Of a stretch of 64,000 bases of DNA, positions 26,826-35,407 are shown piece by piece (the first letter of the stretch is position 1; every line of letters starts with the position of its first letter). The stretch is from NCBI RefSeq assembly GCF_947492645.1, contig NZ_CANLMZ010000007.1, positions 1-64,000 of the forward strand, written 5' to 3'. Below the pieces are notes generated by a model, which was given only the letters and a program-made list of their open reading frames with translations, was not told the origin of the DNA and ran no database searches. The position numbers were made by a program, and so were the translations under genes. This DNA comes from an uncultured Pontibacter sp. Its GTDB lineage: Bacteria > Bacteroidota > Bacteroidia > Cytophagales > Hymenobacteraceae.

Positions 26826-27794
26826 ATGAAAGGCAACATTACCCGCGAGCTGATTTATACTATTGCCCGGCACAGCAACTGGCAGGCAGCAGGTATAGCG
26901 GCAAAGCTTCGGAGCGAGAAAATACACGCTACTCCTCACGCTTGGACCAGTTTTATACGTTTGTTCTTGCTGGGGGCAGGAGCGAGTTTTACGCTGGCGG
27001 GCATTATCTTCTTTTTTGCCTACAACTGGGCTGATATGCACAAGTTTGTAAAGCTTGGCCTGATTGAGTTATTGCTGGTAGCCACTACTGCTGCGGCGCT
27101 TTTCTGGAAGGGCAGCAAAACAACCAAAAACATGCTTTTAACAGCGAGTACCGTGCTGGTGGGGGTACTGTTTGCCGTGTTTGGGCAAATTTACCAGACA
27201 GGCGCCAACGCCTTCGACTTTTTCTCGGGGTGGGTATACTTTGTGGTGCTGTGGGTGCTGGTAGCTAACTTTCAGCCGCTGTGGTTTATTTTTTTGGCGT
27301 TGGTAAACACTACCGTTATACTTTACACGCAGCAGGTAGCCACCCATTGGTCTTTTGCCGCCATGCTCGATGTGCTGTTTATACTTAATGCTGCTGCGGT
27401 AGTGGTGTGGGAGTTTTTAGCTGCCAAAGGCCGTGTTCGTGTGCAACACCGGTGGTTTCCGAGAGTGGTAGGCCTGGCTGCTATAAGTGCTATCACGTTA
27501 AGTATGATTTCGCTGCTTTTTTCAGAATTTAAAGCAGATTTTGGACTGGCTTATTTGCTGGGTGTTGGCATGTATGGAGTCGCCATATGGCATGGCCTTC
27601 GCACAAAAGACCTTTTCTACCTTTCTGCCATTCCCTTTAGTGCCATCATTGTGGTTACAGGCATCATACTTAGAATGGGAGAGCATTTAATGGAAGTTGT
27701 GCTGATGGTAGCCACGCTGTTTGTGATCGGCAGTATTACGTTACTTATACAATACCTGGGCAAGCTAAACCGCAAGTGGCATGGCAAATACTGA
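26826..27794 (+). CDS. DUF2157 membrane protein
   Basis: The 322-residue product starts with a cytoplasmic helical segment (ELIYTIARHSNWQAAGIAAKL) and then about eight to nine hydrophobic helices. The first helix region LFLLGAGASFTLAGIIFFFAYNW, split here as LFLLGAGASFTLAG and IIFFFAYNW, and the GQIYQTGAN loop are typical of DUF2157. Function is unknown. Its stop overlaps the start of the DUF4401 gene by 14 bp, and a GDYXXLXY gene follows. This three-gene set recurs in many bacteria, which suggests one membrane complex. Confidence 0.9.
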   Translation: MKGNITRELIYTIARHSNWQAAGIAAKLRSEKIHATPHAWTSFIRLFLLGAGASFTLAGIIFFFAYNWADMHKFVKLGLIELLLVATTAAALFWKGSKTTKNMLLTASTVLVGVLFAVFGQIYQTGANAFDFFSGWVYFVVLWVLVANFQPLWFIFLALVNTTVILYTQQVATHWSFAAMLDVLFILNAAAVVVWEFLAAKGRVRVQHRWFPRVVGLAAISAITLSMISLLFSEFKADFGLAYLLGVGMYGVAIWHGLRTKDLFYLSAIPFSAIIVVTGIILRMGEHLMEVVLMVATLFVIGSITLLIQYLGKLNRKWHGKY

Positions 27795-28860
27795 AACACA
27801 AAACCTGGACGCGCTGCTGCACGAGATAGCCCAGGAGCAAGGCGAAAGCTTTACTTATAATAGGGCAAAAATTGAGGAGGAGGCACAGCAAAGCAATTTT
27901 CAGCTATCACGCCTGGCGATGAAGGTGCTTACCATACTCGGTGGCCTTCTTGCATCGTCTACTTTTCTTGGTTTTCTGGCTGCTGCAGGTTTGTATGATT
28001 CTCCGGTAGCCATTGCAGTAGTTGGCGCAGCCCTTTTGGTTGGGGCAGAAAGTCTTATCCGTAGCAAAACAGAAGCTGCGGCAGATTCTATTGGCGTGTC
28101 GCTGAACATTATAGGCTATATACTGCTGGGTATGGGTGTGGGGCAACTTACAGATAATGCCACAGCTGTGGCCTGTGTGCTGGGTGGTGCCGCGGCCCTG
28201 GTTGTGGTGTTGTCCAGGAGTGCTATTTGCGTCTTTTTTGGCGTGCTGGTGCTTAATGGCAGTTTGCTGGGGCTGTTGGTTATCCATAAAATCGATAATG
28301 CGGCACACCTGCACATTGCCTTGCTGGCGGCTATACTTACCTACATCAGCCTGAACGAGGCCAGGCTTATTTCTTTACACGCAAAGTTAAATGCCAAGTA
28401 TAGCCCCGTACTCATGGGAGTGGTTTTCTCGCTGTTGCTCATGCTGGCGCTGCTGGTGCATCAGAAGTTTTTATCTACCGCTATAGGGCATTTCTGGATA
28501 TCTGGTGCCGTATTATCACTTTGTTTGCTGCTGTTGGTTTATAGTGTGATGCAGCATGCGGGCATAAAAAACACTAAAACGCGGGTTGCCATTTATACTT
28601 GTACGGTACTTATCCTGGGTCCAACCATAGTTGCACCTTCGGTTCCGGGAGCGCTGCTAGTGCTGCTGTCCAGCTTTTACATTGGGCACAGGCCCGGCTT
28701 CTGGGTTGGTTTGCTGGCGTTGGTATACTTTGTAGTGATGTATTATTACGACCTCAACATGACGCTGCTTGCTAAATCCGGGGTGCTGGTGGCGAGTGGT
28801 TTGCTGTTTCTGGGTGGGTTTGTGCTACTGAATAAATTCCTGAAAAACGATGCTGACTAA
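27781..28860 (+). CDS. DUF4401 membrane protein
   Basis: This 359-residue polytopic membrane protein has a short cytoplasmic N-terminus (LLHEIAQEQGESF) and about ten hydrophobic segments. Its position between DUF2157 and GDYXXLXY genes, its length and its helix pattern fit DUF4401. Both ends overlap neighbours (14 bp upstream, 11 bp downstream), so the three proteins are translationally coupled. No catalytic motif is seen. Confidence 0.88.
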   Translation: MANTETQNLDALLHEIAQEQGESFTYNRAKIEEEAQQSNFQLSRLAMKVLTILGGLLASSTFLGFLAAAGLYDSPVAIAVVGAALLVGAESLIRSKTEAAADSIGVSLNIIGYILLGMGVGQLTDNATAVACVLGGAAALVVVLSRSAICVFFGVLVLNGSLLGLLVIHKIDNAAHLHIALLAAILTYISLNEARLISLHAKLNAKYSPVLMGVVFSLLLMLALLVHQKFLSTAIGHFWISGAVLSLCLLLLVYSVMQHAGIKNTKTRVAIYTCTVLILGPTIVAPSVPGALLVLLSSFYIGHRPGFWVGLLALVYFVVMYYYDLNMTLLAKSGVLVASGLLFLGGFVLLNKFLKNDAD

Positions 28861-29350
28861 AAAAGGATGGATCATACTTGCCAACCTGGTGCTGGTGCTG
28901 GCGCTGTTTAACCTGTCGGTGGTGGAGAAGGAGGAGACACTCCAAAAAGGTGAACTGGTGCTGCTGGAACTGGCCCCCGTAGATCCGCGCTCTCTAATGC
29001 AGGGCGATTACATGCGCCTGAGCTATGCCATCAGCAGGCCCGAACTCTTCGACAGCCTCAGCCAGAAAGGGTACGTAGTGCTAAGGCTTAAGCAAAACAA
29101 GGTGGCAGAGTTGGTGCGTTTCCAGGAAAATGAAACACCGCTGCACCCGCATGAGCAGCTGCTAAAGTATAGCAAAACAAACTGGACCATTAACCTGGGA
29201 GCCGAATCATACTTTTTTGAGGAGGGGCAGGCTCCGGCTTTCGAGCAGGCCAAGTATGGCGGCTTAAAGGTAGATGCGCAGGGCAACAGCATACTAATTG
29301 GCCTGTACAACGAAAAGCGGCAACGCATACAGCCGAAGAAGCAAAACTAA
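28850..29350 (+). CDS. GDYXXLXY domain protein
   Basis: The 166-residue protein has an N-terminal membrane anchor (IILANLVLVLALFNLSVV, about 8-25) and an extracytoplasmic domain with the family signature GDYMRLSY at about 54-61, preceded by LLELAPVDPRSLMQ. This is the third member of the DUF2157-DUF4401-GDYXXLXY operon. Its ATG lies 11 bp inside the previous gene. The soluble domain probably sits on the outer face next to the two polytopic partners. Biochemical activity is unknown. Confidence 0.92.
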   Translation: MLTKKGWIILANLVLVLALFNLSVVEKEETLQKGELVLLELAPVDPRSLMQGDYMRLSYAISRPELFDSLSQKGYVVLRLKQNKVAELVRFQENETPLHPHEQLLKYSKTNWTINLGAESYFFEEGQAPAFEQAKYGGLKVDAQGNSILIGLYNEKRQRIQPKKQN

Positions 29351-29374
29351 AGTATACTTTAGCAAACCCCGCGC

Positions 29375-29860
29375 ATGGAAACTATCCTACACCGCTACAA
29401 AACCATCCACTACTTTAGCTCTACTGCCAGGTTGTTTGGTTGGATGGCTACAGCCTTTGCCGTTCTTAGTGTGTACAATGGTTCGGTGGCTGCCTGGGTT
29501 TTGTTACCCGCCGGCTTTATAACACAGTTTACCTATCGCCGCACCGAAATAGATTTAACCAACAGGACTTACAGAACAGGTGTGTTGCTGGCAGGCATAA
29601 CTTTCGGGAAGATGCAGCATTTGGCCGGAGTTGATTTTCTGTACCTGAACAAAAACAAGTATAACCACACGGCAGAGTCCAGGGCCTCTACGGCACAGTT
29701 CAGAAGTATAAAATACGATGGATTTTTAAAGCTGGCAGACGGCACTAAACTGCACCTGGTGCAGGAGCATACCAAAGAAAAGGCGCTGCAGCTAATGGAG
29801 AAAATCTCCGACGACCTCGGCATAGAACTGCGCGACCAGACAAACATCAAATATTTTTAA
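29375..29860 (+). CDS. Hypothetical membrane protein
   Basis: The 161-residue product has two close hydrophobic segments (about 18-50: LFGWMATAFAVLSVYNGSV, WVLLPAGFITQF) followed by a soluble part with strands such as RTYRTGVLLAG and DGFLKLADGTKLHLVQEH. The layout resembles bacterial PH-like membrane proteins, but I do not recognise a family. It starts 24 bp after the GDYXXLXY gene on the same strand, so it probably belongs to that transcript. No hairpin is seen directly after it. Confidence 0.65.
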   Translation: METILHRYKTIHYFSSTARLFGWMATAFAVLSVYNGSVAAWVLLPAGFITQFTYRRTEIDLTNRTYRTGVLLAGITFGKMQHLAGVDFLYLNKNKYNHTAESRASTAQFRSIKYDGFLKLADGTKLHLVQEHTKEKALQLMEKISDDLGIELRDQTNIKYF

Positions 29861-29887
29861 GTACCAGCCAGTTTTGCTGAGCAGCCG

Positions 29888-30472
29888 TTAAACCAACGCA
29901 GCCGTTCCGGTGGCAGCCGGAGCATTTTTAGCCCAGCCTTTGCGCTTTATTAAGCTTGTGATCTGAGCCAGGTGGTGCTCGCCATGCCATGCGTATACAC
30001 CAATGTGCTGCCGTATAGTTGTTTCCCCTGATTCCGGGTGTGTAAATTTACGCTCTAGCTGCTCTGGCGTAAGGCACTTAAGCATAACTACCCAACGTTG
30101 GTGCAGCGCCTCTACTAGTGCAAGCGAAATGTCGGTGCTGGCAAGTAAACTATCCGGCAATTTAGCCCATTCATCTTCATGGTAAGTGCGTATGGTTGGC
30201 ACATCCTCAGTAAGCGCCAGTTTCTGCCTGATATAGCCGTTCATGTGGCTATCCGGGATGTGGTGTATTACTTGGCGCAACGTCCAGCCTTCGGGGCGAT
30301 AGCACGTATCTAGCTGTTCTGGAGTTAAGTTGGCTATTGCCTCACGCAATTTGCCTGGCAGTTGGGCAATGGCTAAAATATGCTGCTCCACCTGGAGTTC
30401 ATCAGATGCATTAGCTGAAGGGTTATACTTGCCGATAGGGTAGCGTAGCAATTCCAGTTCTTCTTCTGACAT
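29888..30472 (-). CDS. DinB-family putative bacillithiol/metal-dependent transferase (YfiT/BstA-like)
   Basis: This 194-residue four-helix DinB protein has the three metal-ligand histidine sites expected for YfiT/BstA: the HH in LRQVIHHIPDSHMNGY and the HGEHH near the C-terminus (YAWHGEHHLAQI). The N-terminal LRYPIGKYNP is characteristic of YfiT orthologues. In Firmicutes BstA conjugates bacillithiol to electrophiles. Several Bacteroidota make bacillithiol, so the same role is plausible but inferred. The gene converges on the preceding plus-strand gene with only 27 bp between stops, and has its own ATG. Confidence 0.88.
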   Translation of the reverse strand: MSEEELELLRYPIGKYNPSANASDELQVEQHILAIAQLPGKLREAIANLTPEQLDTCYRPEGWTLRQVIHHIPDSHMNGYIRQKLALTEDVPTIRTYHEDEWAKLPDSLLASTDISLALVEALHQRWVVMLKCLTPEQLERKFTHPESGETTIRQHIGVYAWHGEHHLAQITSLIKRKGWAKNAPAATGTAALV

Positions 30473-30583
30473 AGGGCTAAGTTTTTAAAGTGAGGGAGCT
30501 ACTAGTTTTACGAGTTTCATACTTTAATGGAGCAGGCGCTATTCCAAATCTTTTTAGAGTCAGGCAGGTTACAGATAAAGAAG

Positions 30584-31198
30584 TTACTCTACTTTCTCCA
30601 CCACAAAGTTTAAGGCATTGTCCAGGATATAGGTAATGCGGTGCTTGCCGCCGGTGGGGCAGCAGTTGGGGTCGGTTTCGAGGTAAACAGGAAAAGTGCG
30701 TACCAGCCTGTTGTCTCCTATTTCAAATTCATCGTGGCCCATGTAGTCTTTCTCCAGTTCGGCGGGTAATGCCGGTATTGTAAGTTCTCCCCAATATTCA
30801 CGCTCAAACTCATAGCCATACACTTTGCCGTAACTGCCGCTACCGCTGCCACTCACAAACACCAGCAACTCGGGTTTAGTGTTGTTGTTCAGGTCGGTAA
30901 CTACGCTATTAGTTACGCTGCCTTCAATGGCTTCGTCTATCTGGGTAGGTTGCCCATCAGGCCGCTCTACTACTATTGTAAGGCTGCGTTGCGAGCCCTG
31001 CCCGGTGGTGCGCACTTTAAAAGACAGGCCCCCGGCTACCAGTTGCTCTGTGTAGCTTACGGTATTATCCTGGGGTTGGGCAGGTTGTTGTTCGGGTGCT
31101 GCTTCCTGCTGCTCTGCCTCCTGCTGTGCGGGCTCACTACTGCACCCCATCAAAAAAAGAGCACCAAGCAAAGCCATAAGTATAAAGCGGTACATCAT
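30584..31198 (-). CDS. PliI-like lysozyme-inhibitor lipoprotein
   Basis: The ATG at 31198 begins a lipoprotein signal (MMYRFILMALLGALFLMG-C, lipobox Cys at 19); the longer upstream start is rejected. A Gln/Glu/Pro-rich linker follows. The C-terminal ~160 residues carry the pattern DLNNNTKPELLVFVSGSGSGSYG, given here as its parts DLNNNTKPELLVFV and SGSGSYG, then KDYMGHDEFEI, RTFPVY and PTGGKHRITY. This matches my knowledge of the PliI family (periplasmic inhibitors of invertebrate-type lysozyme). It would protect peptidoglycan from host or predator lysozyme at the outer membrane. Inhibitory activity is inferred. Confidence 0.78.
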   Translation of the reverse strand: MMYRFILMALLGALFLMGCSSEPAQQEAEQQEAAPEQQPAQPQDNTVSYTEQLVAGGLSFKVRTTGQGSQRSLTIVVERPDGQPTQIDEAIEGSVTNSVVTDLNNNTKPELLVFVSGSGSGSYGKVYGYEFEREYWGELTIPALPAELEKDYMGHDEFEIGDNRLVRTFPVYLETDPNCCPTGGKHRITYILDNALNFVVEKVE

Positions 31199-31472
31199 AT
31201 TACTGCAAAGCGATTTAAAGTATAAAAGTGAAGATGCATTTTTTAGGTGTAAAAGCAAAGCTTACAAGCCGTTGCCCTGTGCTGCGGAGCAAGTATAAGT
31301 ACAGCCTTAGCGTTGCATAAAGGCAACATGCGGAAAGCTATATTAACCTGTCTGCATTAATTTGCCGTAAGCTTTAGCTATGGCAATAGTAAGGTACGAC
31401 TGGCAAGAGCGGCAGTATGCTTTGTTGCCTCCACATTATCAACTTAAAGTATAAACCAATTTGAACCTAGCT

Positions 31473-32276
31473 ATGGCAGACGCAGCAAACACAAAGTATA
31501 CGGTTTTGATTACAGGCGCATCGGGTGGCATCGGAAAAGAGCTTGCCGATATTTTTGCAGCTAACGGACACCGGCTGGTGCTCGTAGCGCGGTCAGAAGA
31601 AAAGTTGGATAGTATGGCAGTACAGTACGCTATAAAGTATGGCACCCAAACCAAAGTTATTTCCCTGGACCTTACCGTACCAGAAGCTCCCGATAATTTG
31701 TTTGAGCAACTGCACAACGAAGGCATACAAGTAAATGCGTTGGTAAACAATGCCGGTTTTGGCAACTATGGCTACTTTAAAGAAACTGCCCTGCAAAAAG
31801 AACTGGATATGGTGCAGCTAAACATTGTTGCTCTTACGCACCTGTGCAAGCTGTTTCTGCACCAACTTAACCCGGGCAAGCCTGCTAAAATACTCAATGT
31901 GTCGTCTACGGCTGCTTTTCCGCCGGCAGGGCCGCTAATGGCAGTATACTATGCCACCAAAGCCTATGTGCAGTCTTTTACAGAGGCGCTGGCCACCGAG
32001 CTGCAGCAGGATAATGTAACCGTTACCGCCTTGTGCCCCGGCCCTACAGAAACTAACTTTCAGGATGAGGCTAACCTGCGTGGTTCCGGCTTGTTTAGCA
32101 AGCAATTTATAGCTGATGCGCAAGGGGTAGCACAGGCAGGCTACGAAGGCATGATGGCCGGCGAAGTGGTAGTCATTCCGGGAATTCAAAACAAGCTGAC
32201 GGCTTTAACCGCACAACTGATGCCCCGGAGCTTTGTGCGCAACATGGTAAAGCGGGTACAGGAAAAGCGGCAGTAG
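31473..32276 (+). CDS. Short-chain dehydrogenase/reductase
   Basis: This 267-residue classical SDR has the NAD(P) loop TGASGGIG (14-21), the NNAGFGNYG segment, the catalytic Ser in NVSSTAAF and the YATK pair. ALCPGPTETNF follows. Arg at the end of strand 2 (LVARSEEKL) points to NADPH. The DltE/YqjQ-like subgroup is the best resemblance, but the substrate is unknown. The ATG at 31473 is preferred to the TTG at 31461. It is flanked by unrelated genes and probably has its own promoter in the 214-bp gap upstream. Confidence 0.92.
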   Translation: MADAANTKYTVLITGASGGIGKELADIFAANGHRLVLVARSEEKLDSMAVQYAIKYGTQTKVISLDLTVPEAPDNLFEQLHNEGIQVNALVNNAGFGNYGYFKETALQKELDMVQLNIVALTHLCKLFLHQLNPGKPAKILNVSSTAAFPPAGPLMAVYYATKAYVQSFTEALATELQQDNVTVTALCPGPTETNFQDEANLRGSGLFSKQFIADAQGVAQAGYEGMMAGEVVVIPGIQNKLTALTAQLMPRSFVRNMVKRVQEKRQ

Positions 32277-32299
32277 AGAAGATAGTTCGAAGTATAAGC

Positions 32300-32830
32300 C
32301 TACACAAATCCCATAACCCAAAGCAGCAGGTAAAGCACAATGGCATTAAAAACGGCTGCATTCAGCAGCTGCTCTTTGTTCTGCCACATCATTAACCCAA
32401 ACACCGCTACCAGCACAAAGCAGATGGGGATAAACATGAACTCTGTGAAGATGCCCGGCCCTCTTTTTAACTCATGCTCCTTGTTATCGATAACCATGTA
32501 GCCTTTTACAACTGTATGGAAAATGGGCGTGGCTATAAAACGGGCAGAATCGGCCCTCCAGTATTCAAAGCTTTGGTGTTTGTAAAAAGGAAGTATAAAG
32601 TTGCCAGCGTATAAAAACTCATTGTCCAGCTTTGTGGTGGATGGCTTATTGGAAAATTTACCTCTGGAGGTGTGGTATACCGCTCTGCGGCGCTCTATTT
32701 TCTCAACGCTATCTATGCGGGGCAGCAGAAACAGGTCAAAGCAAAAAGCAATAACCAATGCCAGGCACAGCATATGAAAACGTCTGCAGAGCCAGATAGC
32801 CCATTTAGGCAGCGAGTCGGCATAACTCAT
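32300..32830 (-). CDS. Hypothetical membrane protein
   Basis: The 176-residue protein has one N-terminal hydrophobic helix (LCLALVIAFCFDLFLL, about 21-36), a polar extracytoplasmic stretch (about 40-125) and two helices at the C-terminus (FMFIPICFVLVAVFGLMMW and AVFNAIVLYLLLWVMGFV). I recognise no family. It converges on the SDR gene with 23 bp between stops and is divergent from the CarboxypepD_reg protein. Confidence 0.6.
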   Translation of the reverse strand: MSYADSLPKWAIWLCRRFHMLCLALVIAFCFDLFLLPRIDSVEKIERRRAVYHTSRGKFSNKPSTTKLDNEFLYAGNFILPFYKHQSFEYWRADSARFIATPIFHTVVKGYMVIDNKEHELKRGPGIFTEFMFIPICFVLVAVFGLMMWQNKEQLLNAAVFNAIVLYLLLWVMGFV

Positions 32831-32922
32831 GTAAGTTTGTTTGCGGGTAAATGTTAAAGATGGTTAAAGTTAGAGAGTAACTCAGAAATTTTATACATTT
32901 TTAAGAAAACACTTGCAGCTAA

Positions 32923-34116
32923 ATGAAACAACTTATACTACTGCTACTCTGCTGTCTGATTACGTTACCGCTATTAGCGCAGCATAAAGTGCAAGGCCGT
33001 GTGGTTGATGAGCATACAAACGAGCCTATTGAGTTTGTATCTGTATATGTAAACACCACCACTATTGGCGCTACCACCAATGCAAAAGGAGAGTTTGCGC
33101 TGCAGGTGCCCCATGGCCGCTACGAAATTATTGTGTCTTACCTGGGTTATGAGCCCATAATCTACGCCTTTAATACAGAAGAATTGCCCAAGGCCATACT
33201 TTTTAAGCTGCGGCAGAGCGAGCACAAGCTGGCAGAGGTGGTAGTGGAAGGTAAGCGTGATCCGGAGTGGTACCAGCACCTCGAAACATTTAAGCAGAAT
33301 TTCCTGGGTAAAAGTGAGTTTGGGAGGCAATGCAAGTTGCTAAACCCGGAAGTACTCACCATCACCTTCGACCCGCAAACGGCTTTGCTGGAGGTGAAAT
33401 CTGAAAAACCGCTCCTGATTGAAAACCCTGCACTAGGCTACAAAATAGAATACCTGCTCACCGAGTTTAAGTTTTACATGCGGGATGGTTATGTGATGTA
33501 TCTGGGCTATCCGAAGTATACTTTAATGAAAGGCGGACAAAGCAAGCAGCGCCGCTGGGAGCGAAACCGTACCCGCGCCTACCAGGGTTCTGCCATGCAC
33601 TTTGTGCGGGCCCTTAGGCAAAAGCAGCTGGAGGAGCAAGGTTTTAACCTGCGCCGCCTGTACCGGCTACCCAACCCCGACAGGCCAACCGACGAAGAGA
33701 TTGCCGCAGCAAAGGCAGGCATAAGAGAGGCCGGCGGCGCCATAAAACCAGATGATGCGCGTGCGGATATACTTGCACGAGCAAGGTTGCCAAAGCTAAT
33801 TGAGCAGCTCGATAAAAATCCTGTGCCTTATGCAGCGTATCTGTATGCTGCTGGTGATGAGGTAAAACTGCAGTTCGAGCATTTTATGCAGGTAGTGTAC
33901 ACCGGCGAAAAAGAAGAGATAGACTATGTGCAGCAGCTAAAGCCTTTTAACCCACCTAAGCCCAGCTACCAAACCTCGGTGCTGTCGTTGCAAACGGAGT
34001 ATGTGCTGCTGGATAAAAATGGAAGTATACACGAGCCGCTGGGGGTACTCTTTGAAGGCTACTGGGGTTTTGAAAAGCTAGGCGACATGGTGCCGCTGGA
34101 TTACATGCTGCAATAG
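32923..34116 (+). CDS. CarboxypepD_reg-like domain protein, secreted
   Basis: The 397-residue product has a signal peptide (LILLLLCCLITLPLLAQ, cleaved near residue 19), then a carboxypeptidase-regulatory-like beta-sandwich (VQGRVVDEHTNEPIEFVSVY, about 22-95, ending SYLGYEP). The remaining ~300 residues are soluble, and its IEYLLTEFKFY part is reminiscent of the middle region of DUF5686-like proteins. There is no visible TonB-barrel, so this is not a receptor. A periplasmic or outer-membrane structural role is likely, ligand unknown. A very long hairpin follows the stop. Confidence 0.8.
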   Translation: MKQLILLLLCCLITLPLLAQHKVQGRVVDEHTNEPIEFVSVYVNTTTIGATTNAKGEFALQVPHGRYEIIVSYLGYEPIIYAFNTEELPKAILFKLRQSEHKLAEVVVEGKRDPEWYQHLETFKQNFLGKSEFGRQCKLLNPEVLTITFDPQTALLEVKSEKPLLIENPALGYKIEYLLTEFKFYMRDGYVMYLGYPKYTLMKGGQSKQRRWERNRTRAYQGSAMHFVRALRQKQLEEQGFNLRRLYRLPNPDRPTDEEIAAAKAGIREAGGAIKPDDARADILARARLPKLIEQLDKNPVPYAAYLYAAGDEVKLQFEHFMQVVYTGEKEEIDYVQQLKPFNPPKPSYQTSVLSLQTEYVLLDKNGSIHEPLGVLFEGYWGFEKLGDMVPLDYMLQ

Positions 34117-34130
34117 CCTGCACACGCTGA

Positions 34131-34184
34131 TAAAGTAAACGGCCCGCTATACTTAGGCATAAGTACAGCGGGCCGTTTACTTTA
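34131..34184. terminator. Very long bidirectional terminator hairpin
   Basis: The 18-bp perfect arms TAAAGTAAACGGCCCGCT (34131-34148) and its complement (34167-34184) continue into an inner stem TACTTA/TAAGTA, leaving a 4-nt loop. The plus-strand gene before it and the minus-strand gene after it converge on it. Confidence 0.85.
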
Positions 34185-34198
34185 AATATGGCTTAGTG

Positions 34199-34591
34199 CT
34201 ACTTGTTTAGCGGTGCACCCACAGGAATAGCGCAATCGTGGCCTGGCTGGCCGTGAGGCGGGTTAGTGCCTGCTGTTACTGCCCCTTGCTGTACCTGTAC
34301 TGGCTGCTGCAAAGGCGTTGTGGTGGTGGTTGGCGGTACGTTTAAGTTCGGCTGCACCGGTGTGCTTAGTGGTGCACCAACCGGGATGTCGCAACGGTGG
34401 TTTGGTTGCCCGTGCTCAGGGTTTAAGCCAGCAGTTGCGCCTTGCGCTGCCGTACCGGTAGCCGGAGTTGTTGTATTTACTGGTGCTGTTGTAGCAGCTG
34501 GAGCTGTGTTTGTCGTTTGTTTCTCGCCCTCAGAGCAGGCAACAAATCCTAACACGGCAACAGGCAACAAAATGCGGGAGATTAGTCTCAT
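34199..34591 (-). CDS. Small lipoprotein with two NPxHGQPxHxCxIPVGAPL repeats
   Basis: The 130-residue protein has a lipoprotein signal peptide with lipobox Cys19 (GFVACS). Two near-identical 19-residue modules at 57-75 and 110-128 (second form NPPHGQPGHDCAIPVGAPL) are separated by Thr/Pro/Gln-rich linkers. Each module keeps two His and one Cys, a plausible metal- or haem-binding trio. I have the impression that this module recurs in Bacteroidota secreted proteins, but I cannot assign a function. It is probably anchored on the outer leaflet or periplasmic face of a membrane. Confidence 0.75.
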   Translation of the reverse strand: MRLISRILLPVAVLGFVACSEGEKQTTNTAPAATTAPVNTTTPATGTAAQGATAGLNPEHGQPNHRCDIPVGAPLSTPVQPNLNVPPTTTTTPLQQPVQVQQGAVTAGTNPPHGQPGHDCAIPVGAPLNK

Positions 34592-34729
34592 GTGATATGG
34601 TTTTAATAAGGTAGCTTCAGTAACAGAACTACTTGTGTTTTTGTTTCTACTAAAGTATAGAATTATTTTTAAACACCATACTTGCCCGCTGCAGTTAAAG
34701 AATATTACTGCGTAATAGCTAACAGCAGG

Positions 34730-34942
34730 CTATGCGTTTTTTTGAGGAGATAGCTTTTTAAAGAGGAAATATACTACTCCGTATATGAATACCCATGAAG
34801 CAATATCAAGCACAAATTTTAAGGTAAACACACCCTCCGTAAAAATATCATACTCAAAGCCTGCCAGCTTGTGCACGATTTTTACAAGTATATAAGTTAT
34901 CAAAAGCGGAATAAAGGCAAATACCCTGGAGTTCGTGTTCAT
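34730..34942 (-). CDS. Small two-helix membrane protein
   Basis: The 70-residue product has two hydrophobic helices (AFIPLLITYILVKIVHKLAG and FVLDIASWVFIYGVVYFLF) separated by an acidic turn, and a basic C-terminus. The ATG is clean. There is no recognised family. It lies alone between two other minus-strand genes, about 100 bp from each. Confidence 0.55.
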   Translation of the reverse strand: MNTNSRVFAFIPLLITYILVKIVHKLAGFEYDIFTEGVFTLKFVLDIASWVFIYGVVYFLFKKLSPQKNA

Positions 34943-35029
34943 ATAATTTTTCTTTTAGAGTAGCATCGGCTACGTTTGGATGTTTTGTTTTTGTGGTGCA
35001 CCTGGCAAAGTATAAACTATACAGTAGCG

Positions 35030-35392
35030 CTATGCATTGCCTTTGTTGTTTTCTTCAACCCTGTAAGCTACCATTTCTGCTATTAAATTTAGAGGGATGG
35101 GTTGGTTTAACGGAAACTGTACAGAGCCTTTGCCTTGCTTATACTTTGCTAACTCCGCCGCAAACGCCGTATGCCCGCTAGGTGTGGCGTAAAAGCCAAT
35201 GTGCTTTTTAAAAGCGGCAAAGTATACTAATGGCTTACCATTGGTTTTGTAAGCCGGCATGCCATAACTTATACCCTCGGTTGCACCAGGGGCTTTCTCT
35301 TTTACGATGGCCCGTAATTGGCATAGTACCTGCTGCGTGTCCTCGGCAAAACATGCGATGTACTGGTCTACGGTCTGGTACTTCTCCTTCAT
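35030..35392 (-). CDS. DUF1801 (iron-chaperone-like, YdhG/YobT fold) protein
   Basis: The 120-residue protein matches DUF1801: YIACFAEDTQQVLCQLRAIVKE at the start, the core GISYGMPAYKTNGKPLVYFAAFKKHIGFYATP (cited in parts: GISYGMPAYK and FKKHIGFYAT) and a terminal KGSVQFPLNQPIP. Members resemble frataxin-fold proteins and are annotated as possible intracellular iron chaperones, but activity is unproven. Its ATG is 15 bp after the stop of the dienelactone hydrolase gene, so the two are co-transcribed. Confidence 0.88.
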   Translation of the reverse strand: MKEKYQTVDQYIACFAEDTQQVLCQLRAIVKEKAPGATEGISYGMPAYKTNGKPLVYFAAFKKHIGFYATPSGHTAFAAELAKYKQGKGSVQFPLNQPIPLNLIAEMVAYRVEENNKGNA

Positions 35393-35407
35393 CGTGCAGG
35401 CAGCGGA

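Noticed and set aside
31380..31454. 24-codon ATG frame just upstream of the SDR gene
   Set aside because: Too short to judge, no motif and no sign of leader-peptide attenuation such as codon runs or alternative hairpins.
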